Shown in pieces: positions 54,531 through 64,000 of a stretch of DNA of 64,000 bases (positions within the stretch are counted from its first letter, which is position 1; the number at the start of each line of letters is the position of its first letter). Under the pieces are notes generated by a model that did not search any database, was not told the origin of the DNA, and worked only from the letters and a program-made list of their open reading frames with translations. The translations under genes and the position numbers were made by a program. This DNA is from Astropecten irregularis (Eukaryota; Echinodermata; Asteroidea; Paxillosida; Astropectinidae). The stretch is from assembly GCA_963971285.1 (NCBI GenBank), contig OZ020255.1, positions 2,170,001-2,234,000 of the forward strand, in the 5' to 3' direction.

Positions 54531-56137
54531 ATAGATGAATATCACTTTGTCTAAAGCATGGTGGCATGGTTTTCTAGATAATGTTTTTCTTTGCACATTC
54601 AAGAGTAAAGTAAAACATCGAAGGTAGAGAGAAAAGATTGGGATGGTCTGATTGTAACGAGATGGAATGTTTTGAGGCTGGGAAGAAAAGAAAAGTCAGA
54701 ATACATCATTCAGCAAAGGGTTATGAAGATGAGCTTTTAGACTGGTGGCTTTGTAATTTATTCATAATTTACATTTACTATTTATTCACCTTTAATGAAT
54801 GTATTTTTGTGTTTAAAAGAATTCATGAATGTACATTTGTGAAGACTTGTTAGTCTATATATTGCAGTGTGACAGAAGGAAACACGCGAAATTTATACCG
54901 AAGCTCGGTTTATAGGGCAAAGTACAATCAAGTATTTAAGGTTGTACCTTAATCATCAAATAACCACAAGGGAAAATAACTAGGTTAGTTTTAAGTCATT
55001 GAAAAGTGACCAAAGAAAAATTGACTGAAGCGGGATTTGATCCTGCGACCCTAGCTAGAATACCGCACCGGTGATCTACCGACTGAGCTATCCAGCTCTA
55101 TGTGGTGTCCCTAATAGTCAATTATATTTGTTCGTTTAGCAGTCAGAACCCATGAAACCACTAACATACCGCTATATATATCCCAAGGATCATTGAAGAT
55201 ACGCGCAGCATTAACAATGCTGTAATTTCGAGAAACGGCGCATCATGGGCAGAATTCAGAGAGATTAAAAAGAAAAACATATTTGTTCACCTTTCAATGA
55301 CTTCAGATTGGACTTTGTTATATGATAGAAAAACAGCCCCGTTAACTTGAAAGGAATAATACAAATCAGGTTTAATACCATCTTTTTGGCCCTCAATTAT
55401 TATTATTATTCTTATCATTTTTTTGGCTCCACTCGAAGCAACAAACTGAAATGGCACATTGTTATATTATACCCTCAGATGTAGTTGTTATGGACATTAA
55501 ATGCCTGAACCTTCTGTCGCACTGCGTGTATAATTAGCATTGAATTAACACTTAATATTGGTAATTTTTGCACTTCATTTCATGTTTTTTTCTCACAATT
55601 TTAGCACATTTAAAAATAATTATGAAACGAGCATTCATCTGAGAAACTTTAACTGAGACTTATTTCCCCAAAAGAGGACATATAACCTTTGGAACATTAC
55701 GATTACACAAAAAAAACAAGCTTTGTTTCAAGTTACATGAATTGTAATCCATGGATGGGACTGAGATATTGACCCTCAGAAGGTCACCTCTGGTTGACCC
55801 TCTGAATAAATACAACTTTAAACCGAGTAATAACTGCATATTATGCAGTTAATAATGATAATACATGTAATCATCATAACCATTATAATCATTGCATACT
55901 CAGTGTTTTTTAGTGCACTTGAAAAGAACCATGTGCTGGCACAGGTGGGATTTGAACCTACGACCTGCTGCCTCCTGCCATTGTAATAATGCTATTCCAA
56001 TTAATTCCCAAGGGATTTTATAAAACTACATTTCCATTTATTTCCGTTGGGGGAAAACAGCAGTGATTTACTATGATTTCATATTGGATAAGCAAACATA
56101 AATCTCTATCCCTATCACTTGGACGATAGCTCGTAAA
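54531..56137. repeat. Tandem duplication, unit 2
   Basis: Copy of 53018-54493 with about 90% similarity by eye. It has about 130 extra bp at 55800-55930 and lacks most of the short tandem repeat of unit 1. Confidence 0.85.
54945..55240 (-). mobile_element. tRNA-derived SINE in duplication unit 2
   Basis: The tRNA-like part, on the minus strand, has A box GATAGCTCAGTCGGTAGA and B box GGATCAAATCCC. The corresponding part in unit 1 (53485-53545) has lost the A box. Confidence 0.7.
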
Positions 56138-57589
56138 TAAAAAAATTGCACCAAGAAAAATGTTGTAGTTTCTTCTTGTTTATTGATGTCGTTGCCAATG
56201 TTTCATGTGTCTGTCAATGTGGACTCTATTTGAATCAATAGCTGATGAGAGTATTTATATCGGATACAATCTTACAAAGGATTCATAGGTAGATGACGGT
56301 TAGGAAAGTAGCTTCGTTCACGACTCGTTGTCTGAGTGTATGGTATTTCCAAGTGGTTCAATATTATTTGCCCCTCCACGGACAAGACTGGCAGCAAGAG
56401 GCAACCATGACCCTGGCCCTCCATATATTACCCCCTCGGGCCAATGGGTCATCTATACCCACGGCCAATATGTAGTTCCTCAGCTCACCACCCCAAGTAG
56501 CCCTACCCAGTAGCTCAGCGGACCAAGCTGTTCTACTCCAGTGCACCCTTAGCATCTCCTACAACACTTAAAACCAGCATCCTCCGAGTCAGGCAACCAG
56601 TCACTCTCATGAAGATGAACAGAACACATGAAGATGAACAGAACACACTGTTCGGAACGTCGAGTGTTAAACCATCGGTTCTTCTCAGAACCACAAACTC
56701 TCACAGAAAAGATTACAAGGTGTTACCGCAAATCTTACCTTATGACAGGCAACCAGGATGAAATGCGCTACTGTGTATGAGACTGAGCGTCGTTAAATCG
56801 GAGGTCTGATGGAGAACATGATGAAACATCGGACAATGTACATGTAAAACCTGCATTGACATATGGGAGAGTATGGGTTGGCTGAATGTAGAGATCCGAT
56901 ATCACCCAAAACATATTTCATGTATATGGTCATAAGGTTGGACATGGAGTATTGTACATCTGTGCCCTGTTGCATGAAACTTTAATTTAGAAGTACATGT
57001 AGGCCTAGGCCCTAACTGTTAGTCCTACTTGACTTAAACTCAACATTGCGTAACTCTCAACTCTCTTCTTATCTTGACTAAATTTGAAATTATTTCTTAT
57101 TTTCTTTTGCATAAAACAACATAAGAAGTCTAGCATTCTTAATTATCTTGTAGATCAAGACCGACCGTCAATCCCAAACTTACTGAAAAGGGGAGTTCAG
57201 CGGCGGCGCCCCAGTTATATTACTGAGTTGGCACAAATCTCTTTATTGCCCACGGTAACGGCCCACGCCTTCCGCGTAGCGCTGTATAATCTTTGGTACT
57301 CAGCATGCAGCCTCAGTAAACACTGTCAAATTATGGTCTTCGGTGGACCGGCACAGACAAATGTTTTCTATGAACATTGTACCAATTATTTAAAAAGAAT
57401 TGGTGTGAAATGTTTAAGGTTTTTATGCAAATACTTACCAGCTTCTCCTTTGGTGTATGTGTGCACAATGAACAATGCAAATGGCAGCCATTAAACTTTT
57501 TTTTATCCAAAAAAATTGTGCTGCAAATGGGTCAAAGGTCATGCCACCCTCTTTCAAGAATATTGACATTTAACCCTAGTAAGTAGAGT
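56138..57589. other. Unassigned stretch with one proline-rich frame
   Basis: 56304-56513 is open on the plus strand and less AT-rich (SECMVFPSGSILFAPPRTRL, then GQYVVPQLTTPSSPTQ, stop). It has no ATG of its own before codon 12. It could be a last exon or chance; no domain was recognised. 57140-57300 is also less AT-rich without a clear frame. Confidence 0.25.
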
Positions 57590-57860
57590 TAAAAGATGGG
57601 GCTATGGTACTTAAAAATTAAATTGAAATGTAATATCATACTTCTGTTTTTGTCAAATGCACATTCTCGGCAAAAAAAAATATCAAGAAAGTTACAGTAA
57701 AAGTTATCTGTGAAATTCCCAGTCCAATATGGAGGCAGACTTTTTGAGAAAAAAGTGAAAAACGCCCACGGATTTTCTTTTAATTTTTTCATCATTATTT
57801 TTGATCTTTTAAAGATCCATTCTCCCAAAAACATGAAAAAAAAACTCTTGGAAATTGACA
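57590..57860 (-). mobile_element. TTAA-type MITE, decayed, minus strand
   Basis: Inverted relative of 13982-14328: GTAATATCATACTTCTG near 57630 matches a terminus, then the inverse of 'cacagatgact' near 57702, of the 'tttctcaaaaag' block near 57740, and the GATCTTTTAAAGATC palindrome near 57803. Ends are unclear. Confidence 0.65.
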
Positions 57861-58529
57861 ATGTTTGTTTGTGCAGATTATTAATCTAAAAATACAACAC
57901 AACAAACTAGCTGAGAAAGGTACACAATGTTAAGACTTTGCAATGCAGTTTAAGTTGTTAAAAAGAGGGCCTTGATGTTTCAAACAAAAAAACCCACAAA
58001 ATTGTCAAAATATCATTCAAATACCTACAGAATACTAACATCTACCAATTAATAATGCACTTTCAATAAAATGCACTGGTAAATTAATTAGATGTATAAT
58101 GTGAAGAGCCCGAGTTATTTAAGACTGGAGATTACAAAACTTTGGCCAAACGCCCCAAAGTGCCTTAACAAAAAGTAAAACAAATACAATGTGATTTAGG
58201 GGAAATCCGTACAAGAAATTGATAATCAAAAACACAAACACAAAAAAGCAAACAGAAAAGATCCCAAGATGGTAAAAGATTGGGAATTGTAGGCTTATTA
58301 TCTGGTATTTCCCACAAACCATTTTGTATTTGTTAAACAGTCACAGGTGGAATTCCAGATCCTTAATTTGACCAGTGGTATATTCAAATACAGTACTGCC
58401 ATGGCAAGTTGAACTAAGGTTTGAAGTTTTGCATGGTGGAGACACTAGACAGAGGAAGGCTTGCGGTAACACCATGTATCATGTATGTTGGTTATTTTTG
58501 CTGGGTGCCTTTCATTCAGGCGTGAAGAG
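57861..58529. other. Unassigned AT-rich stretch
   Basis: No gene or repeat recognised. Confidence 0.4.
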
Positions 58530-58740
58530 TGGATTGAGTAGGATCTTGATGCTGATTGGCTGAGTCGGTGGAGCATGCAGGGCTGTGGAGAAGTGGCCGC
58601 CAGATGTCACTGATGTGGAACCCGATGTCTTGTGGGACGGTGTCATGTCGGTAGATCTCGATGGCTTCACGTATCCTCCTTGGGAACCAGTGTTTGATGG
58701 GGGCGATGAGTTGGGCAGACTTCCAGTCGCGCACATGGTA
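58530..58740 (-). pseudogene. Penelope-like element, C-terminal fragment, inverted
   Basis: On the minus strand it reads DWKSAQLIAPIKHWFPRRIR, then EAIEIYRH and DIGFHISDIWRPLL. This resembles the region after the GIY-YIG endonuclease at the C-terminus of Penelope-like proteins. It faces away from the plus-strand copy that starts at about 58770. The first part is repeated in inverse at 58803-58857. Confidence 0.7.
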
Positions 58741-58769
58741 GAAGAGGAGATTTTGACAAGTCTGCCATA

Positions 58770-60310
58770 GTTAAACATGCCCACATCGCCGATCATCACA
58801 TCGACTGGAAGTCTGCCCAATTCATCTCCCCCATCAAACACTGGTACCCAAGAAGGTACCACATCCTTCCAGCCGACAAGGGTAATGCCAACGTCGTCAT
58901 GAACCGAGCAGACTACACGTCCAAAGCCCTGCATCAGGCGCGGTTCTACGGGGGGGGGGGGGGGCGAGTTGGTGGGGCTACGGGGGCTGTGGCCCCCAAA
59001 ACTGTTTGTCTAGCCCTCCCCCCCAGAAATGCAAGTGAAAAAAGATTCTTGAAAATACTGAATTTTTTCAGTTATTAAGCGCCAATTACATAGAAAACGC
59101 GTTGTGTGGCCTATAATGTGCATGTTTTGGACCCCTAATAAGACATAGCAGAAGCGAGTGTTAGAAGAACCCAAAATATTGGGTCTTCTACCCCCCCCCC
59201 CCCCCCGAAGAAAAAAAATAAAAATGGATCTTCTTGCCCCCCAAACATTTTGGCTCTAGAACCGCGCCTGCCCTGCATATACTCAACACCGGCACATACG
59301 AGCAAATTTCCAAGGACCCCACCCCTACCATCGAAAAACGGGTTGCTAGCAAACTACTTGCACTCCACCGCTCCGAGGCTATAGCAGCTGCCCTCTATCG
59401 ACGTCTCCGTCCATCAGCCACCACCTGCCCAAGGTTCTTCGGCCAGCCCAAGATTCACAAAACAGAGATCCCGCTACGTCCCATCGCGTCTTCTAGAGGT
59501 TCTCCAACATCCGAAACTGCTCGCCTCCTCGCCAACATCCTGCAACCTTTGGTGGGCAACACCCCCACCACATCAGCAACTCCACCAAGTTCATCGAACT
59601 CACCATGGACCTTACGCTCAAACCAACAGACATCATGGTGAGCTTCGACGTAATCTCCCTCTTTTCCTATTTACCCACCGACGAAGCCTGCTTCATCGCC
59701 AAACAACGTCTGGACCATGACCCCAGCCTACCTGACCGCACTGCTCTATCTCCAATCGAAATTGCTGATCTCCTCCACGTCCCGTGCGTCACCTCCAGCT
59801 ACTTCAAATTTCAAGACAAGTTCTACAAGCAGACTACCGGTTCCTCCATGGGCTCACCCCTGGCCAATCTCTTCATGGAAGAATTTGAAACCTCTTCCAT
59901 CCTGACGGCAGACCACAAGCCCAGTCTCTGGCTGAGATACGTAGACGACACCTTCGTGATCTGGCCGCATGGACAAGACCTCCTCAATGACTTCCTCAAC
60001 TACCTCAACCAGCAACATCCCTCTATCACCTTCACCATGGAACAAGAACAAGATGGCCAGCTCCCGTTCCTTGATGTTCTTCTCACGAGAAATGAAGATG
60101 GGTCTCTCCACCACAGGGTATAAAGGAAGCCCACTCACACCGATAGATACCTACACAAGAGATCCTTCCATCATCCAGCTGTCAAATCATCGGTCAACCG
60201 GACCCTAGTTCGCCGAGCCCACCAGATATGTGACAAGAACTCCCTCCATCAGGAACTCTAGCACATCAAGACCGCCCTAAAGCTCAACGGTTACCATCCC
60301 AGCCAGATCT
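58770..60310 (+). pseudogene. Penelope-like retroelement, broken RT gene
   Basis: The plus strand starts with a short C-terminal-type piece (HIADHHIDWKSAQF, PIKHWYPRR) fused to an N-terminal domain (ILPADKGNANVVMNRADY, 58860-58926). A hAT MITE interrupts the frame at 58935-59270. The gene then continues: TGTYEQISKDPTP, RFFGQPKIHK, LRPIASSRGSPTSETARLLA. A one-base shift occurs near 59555, followed by DIMVSFDVISLF, GSSMGSPLANLF, the catalytic YVDD (59940-59951) and LPFLDVLLTR. Stops follow at 60121 (in the Y of the conserved RKPTHTDRYL region) and near 60261, before homology ends at about 60310. The endonuclease is missing. Two stops, one frameshift and one insertion make it inactive. The RT hallmarks are specific to Penelope-like elements. 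Confidence 0.92.
58927..59278. mobile_element. hAT MITE inside the Penelope-like element
   Basis: The element is 58935-59270 (336 bp) with perfect 14-bp inverted ends CAGGCGCGGTTCTA and the 8-bp duplication CCCTGCAT at 58927-58934 and 59271-59278. Removing it and one duplicate restores continuity of the Penelope reading frame. It contains a run of 15 G (58950-58964) and one of 16 C (59191-59206). Confidence 0.95.
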
Positions 60311-61163
60311 CCCTCTCCAAACCATCTCCCAAGGTGTTAGGGTCTCCTATACCCGAAGCCTCCCCTAATCCCTTAGTTTGTCTCCCTTTCATTTGTGAGT
60401 TTTGTGATGCGTTGGTCAACAGGGGATTTTCACGCATACTCATGTAGGGAACCAACAGCAAAAATATAATGGAGAAACATAAAAAATGAAGAGGCAAACT
60501 TGACCTACAGAAATGGTTTAGTAAAAAATTACACCACCAGTTGAATGAAAGGAACATATTTGGCAAAATAAAACCCATTGAGGAGGAAAAGGTCTGTCAG
60601 AAAACCTATAAAACAACCACAACTTTTTGTGCACAAATCAATTGGGTTACTGCTCTCAGTTCCTCAGATGACATCGCAGTTTTGCTCATGAATATGGAAA
60701 TGCTAATTAGCATACAAACTAAAAAACTGTTTTTAACCCTGAATCAGTGTGGGGAAGTGGGTAAAATCACAATCCCCATGTACAGTTTTTTATTGGTACA
60801 TGTTCAAGCCATAAAATTCCCATTGCAGAGACCCTTTAAGCCGCTTTGCAGAGGGATGTTTTTTTTTTTAAATGGCTTCTTTGACTGGACTGAACTATGC
60901 CTTGTTTTGGGGGTGGTCAGCTTAGAATTGGTATATCTAAAAAAATTCAATGGTCACCCTAAGAAAATTGAAAGGTGACTTGTTCATTATCATTTTTAGG
61001 CCTTTGTGCAACTTGAACACCTGTGAGAGTTCTGAGTATTTTTAAATAGTTTTTGAAGTTATCACAAGTGATTATATTATCACTGTTGTCTATGGGAGTT
61101 CACGGGTTTACACTTCGAAATGTGCGCATGCGTGATAGTGCCTCGTTTTGAAGTTGCGATCAA
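60311..61163. other. Unassigned stretch
   Basis: An open frame at 60541-60978 (plus) has no recognisable domain and varied composition. No repeat match in the window. Confidence 0.35.
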
Positions 61164-61268
61164 AGAGAAATTTTGACAGATGACTGTTACTGTATCTTCC
61201 TTGATATTTATACCCATGAATCTGTATTTCTTTGATAAAAACCTAAATTTGATAATACCTTTGACATT
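61164..61268 (+). mobile_element. Right-end fragment of the TTAA-type MITE
   Basis: It matches the last 110 bp of 13982-14328 ('acagatgactgttactgtat', then CCATGAATCTGTATTTCTTT) and ends in GATAATACCT followed by TTGA instead of TTAA. Confidence 0.7.
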
Positions 61269-61734
61269 GTACGAGAGATCATCATGCAACAGAACAGTTT
61301 CATTTATCATTCCATGACACGGACTCTTTGATGCTTGTAAATTTATTTAAAACTCCCCCTCCACCGTCATGACATTCGAATTGGGAAATTTATAAGACAC
61401 TAATGCAAATAATAACCTTTCGCAAATAAAGACAATTTACAGTGAATGGTAATTGTTTTTGTTTTACTGGGGTGATTCTTTCTGTGCAGATCCAGCAAAT
61501 GGGAATGTTACAGTCAATGATCTAATATCATTAACGGATCGGAATGAATATGACGCACAAAAGGAGTCTGAACTTCTTTTTATTTTCGGCAGTTTCTCCT
61601 GACCAGACAAATGTTCCACACTTTGTATTCAAACATTGTACCAAAAATTACAATTTGAAATATTTTTTTCCCGTGGAAAATATGAATTACCATTAAGATT
61701 AATTTAATTATTTTGCAAGACAAACAAAAACCAA
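61269..61734. other. Unassigned AT-rich stretch
   Basis: Nothing recognised. Confidence 0.4.
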
Positions 61735-61882
61735 GGGGCCGATTTCATAAAGCTCTGCGACGCGTCGCAACTCGAATTGCGACGAGTTCTAGCTGCGACG
61801 CGTCGCATCTATACGGTGAGTCCATAGAGAAAGGATGCGTCTTTACTATGCGACGCGTCGTAAGTTTTATGAAATCGGCCCC
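61735..61882. mobile_element. Short TIR element with GCGACGCGTCGC palindromes
   Basis: 148 bp with perfect 17-bp inverted ends GGGGCCGATTTCATAAA. The interior has two full palindromes GCGACGCGTCGC (61757 and 61796) and a related one near 61849. No target duplication is clear. Similar ends are common in marine invertebrate genomes. Confidence 0.75.
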
Positions 61883-62926
61883 AGCATTCCCAAGAAATAA
61901 AGAAAAGAAAATGGCAAATGAAAGTTATCTCCAATTTCACTAATTTATGAAAGATAAATACCGTTGAATTAGGTAAAAGCTAAATCGTTGTCGGAATTAT
62001 GCGGTGTGTCCGTACATCATGATGTTCCTAACTCGTCCAGCTATAACGACATCTATTGAGAGATCTGATTGGCTCAAGGCGATGGTGCTGGGGCTCCGAG
62101 ATAGACTACATGAACAATATGCAAAGAAAACATTAAACGAAAGAAGAATGCATTTAAATATTATGAAATGTTGCTTTACAAATTATGTTGGTTATTTTTT
62201 AATACAAAACACTAAAAGGGCTATAGGACTATACGGGCGATTCCAATTAGTGCGCCCTCAATGTTTGCAATCCGCTTGCCAATCATAATGCGCATTACAT
62301 GTATTTGGATTGGCCGCACAATTGAACTTGGCCTACACATTCAGTCATAGGTGTCGATTTCTTTTCATGATTGGTGGGGGATGATTGGTGATTTGGTGTT
62401 CTATGTGAGGGAGTAAAGCGACCACGGGGGGTTGAGTTTGTAGGAGGGGAGATAGGCCCTTCCCACACAAGAGACTTATACAACAAAAAAACAGAGTCGA
62501 AAGGTTCCACTTTAGAGCATTTAAAAGCGAAATACACAAGAATTAAACATAGTATAAATTTACTGCGAAGACACAAAATCAGAATTCCGTCTTTCTACAT
62601 TCCAAGCATGCAATTTTTTTATTGTGTTGGTACTTCAGATATTTTGTCGGTATTCAAGGACATTCAACACCCATGTTGAATATATTCAACCACGTATTCA
62701 GTTCAGTCGTGTAGTTTTCAAATTCACGCGGATTGTCATCGGATTGAACATGAAGATTATTTTATCCTAACTAACACTCCTCTAGTCTGAAGTTGACTCT
62801 TTTGGATTTCAAAAATCAATGATGACGAGTGTGACTTGAAGTCTTGTGATGATTATATAAGGAATACAAAGAGTCTGGTCTGTGGCCTACAATTTTGAAT
62901 TTGTTCCCATTGTCACAAATATCATG
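61883..62926. other. Unassigned stretch
   Basis: No repeat or coding domain recognised. Confidence 0.4.
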
Positions 62927-63474
62927 GTTTCAGACCGGCGTGCCAGCGTCGCGCCGAACCAATTAAAATTCAAAGCCAATTAAGATTTTAATTAAGTGCA
63001 TAGAAAGTTCGACGTCTGAAACAATTAGGAGCGACCAGGCGCGCCTGATGCTGAAAGATCGACGGTCTGGGTCGTTCTGAACGACGCTAGAGCGACATCG
63101 TTTCAGACGTCGCTCTAGTAAGCCGAACTTAATGCAAATGTATGCAAATAAGCAAAGAACTGCAGTGATACCCACAATGCATACATACAAAACCTTTTGG
63201 CATAGAAATAAGAACTAGACGTCTGCTGGTCATACATCATAGGGTGCAATTTTCAATAGACCTTTGCCAAGGAATACAAATAAAATAAAATAATGATTTT
63301 GAAGGCAAAGTCAAAGATGAGGTAGGCCCGATAATAAAAAACAATATGACGGCCATAATACCAGTCGTGACGGTTGTGTTTAATGTATACGATGACAACA
63401 GTCAAGATCGCAGTACATTATGCTTAATGGCACTTTCCTTGCAACATCCAAGTCGACAACATACGGTCTGAAAC
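62927..63474. mobile_element. Putative TIR element with GTTTCAGAC ends
   Basis: Ends are GTTTCAGACCG and its inverse (11 bp). The motif recurs inside near 63013 and 63100. A perfect 10-bp pair CTAGAGCGAC/GTCGCTCTAG forms a hairpin at 63088-63119. Target duplication not identified. Confidence 0.5.
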
Positions 63475-64000
63475 GTAAACAACACCGCCCCAAAAGTATT
63501 TAGTTCGCCTGTCTGATACCAAAATCTGAAATTGGTCAACCTATGGACCTGAGTAAAAAAAAGCAAGGATTCATTGAAATTGGGCTAGCCTCCACAGTGT
63601 GTGTCAAACTCCTTTGTCCGTTAGTCAGTTGGGCTTACAATGAAAACCAGTAGTCCATTGAAAGAGTTTCTTTAAACTACCGACCAAGTGTTAATGAGTT
63701 CCTGGCTCCCGATTTGACCTCCTGAATATGCGATTATTCAAGCTGCTCAGATTTTCATTCAGAAGAGCAACCACAACGTTACCGCTAATAAAAACAGCGA
63801 TACGGCTATTTTTACCAGGGGTTATATTTTGAAACGCTCCCTAATCGATCGAGAGTTTTTCGGAACTAGAGATAGATGCTATGTGTTGCGTCTGGCCAGA
63901 TGAAAGGGGCTACCTGTACATTTTATAGATGTTGTGGTGCATCCTGGAAGGGGGGGGGGGTGTTGTTGGAAGCATGATGGGTATAGACATGTGCAAATCC
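63475..64000. other. Unassigned end of window
   Basis: A run of 11 G at 63950-63960. Nothing else recognised. Confidence 0.4.

Noticed and set aside
57084-57494. 136-codon plus-strand frame
   Set aside because: No domain, no clear start context, and composition changes along the frame; likely chance.
60541-60978. 145-codon plus-strand frame after the Penelope element
   Set aside because: No recognisable domain and no continuity with the Penelope gene.

Overview
The window is nuclear DNA of a deuterostome invertebrate, most likely an echinoderm, hemichordate or cephalochordate. The evidence is spliced genes with GT-AG introns, AT-rich sequence packed with many transposon classes, a multi-exon gene with sushi (CCP) and discoidin (F5/8 type C) domains, and an intact Ty3/gypsy-type retrotransposon of the Gmr1-like kind known from deuterostomes. 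The species cannot be named from the sequence. No prokaryotic genes, CRISPR arrays, rRNA or functional tRNA genes were seen.

Layout. 1-1.6 kb holds a truncated TTAA-flanked MITE and a candidate first exon with a signal peptide (1281-1497). 1.6-6.3 kb and 13.6-18.6 kb are two copies of one segmental duplication. Between them lie a 2.7-kb element rich in GTAAA/TTTAC (6.3-9.0 kb), unassigned sequence, an 811-bp hAT element with a Harbinger-like MITE inside it (10.2-11.0 kb), and repeat fragments. 18790-27360 is a complete 8.6-kb LTR retrotransposon with 1753-bp LTRs, a 5-bp target duplication, a tRNA-Pro-type primer site and one long gag-pol frame. Its domain order is Gag, protease, integrase, RT, RNase H, so integrase lies before RT. 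27.6-33.2 kb carries further interspersed repeats, a tRNA-derived SINE and a 5'-truncated LINE lacking the catalytic part of its RT. 35.8-50.2 kb is the host gene: several six-cysteine sushi exons followed by a three-exon discoidin domain and a stop codon. Its long introns contain SINEs, a decayed DIRS-like element, a 1.6-kb TIR element with a 6-bp target duplication, nested MITEs and hairpins. 53.0-56.1 kb is a tandem duplication of about 1.5 kb. 58.5-60.3 kb is a broken Penelope-like element interrupted by a hAT MITE. The rest is unassigned, with more small TIR elements.

The only convincing host gene is the sushi/discoidin one. Its exons join in phase. If the signal-peptide exon at 1281 belongs to it, which the phase-1 junction allows but does not prove, the joined reading frame is 1401 nt (466 residues) and the first intron is about 34.6 kb and full of transposons. 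All other coding sequence belongs to mobile elements. The LTR element is the only one that looks potentially active: its LTRs differ at about five positions and its frame is unbroken.
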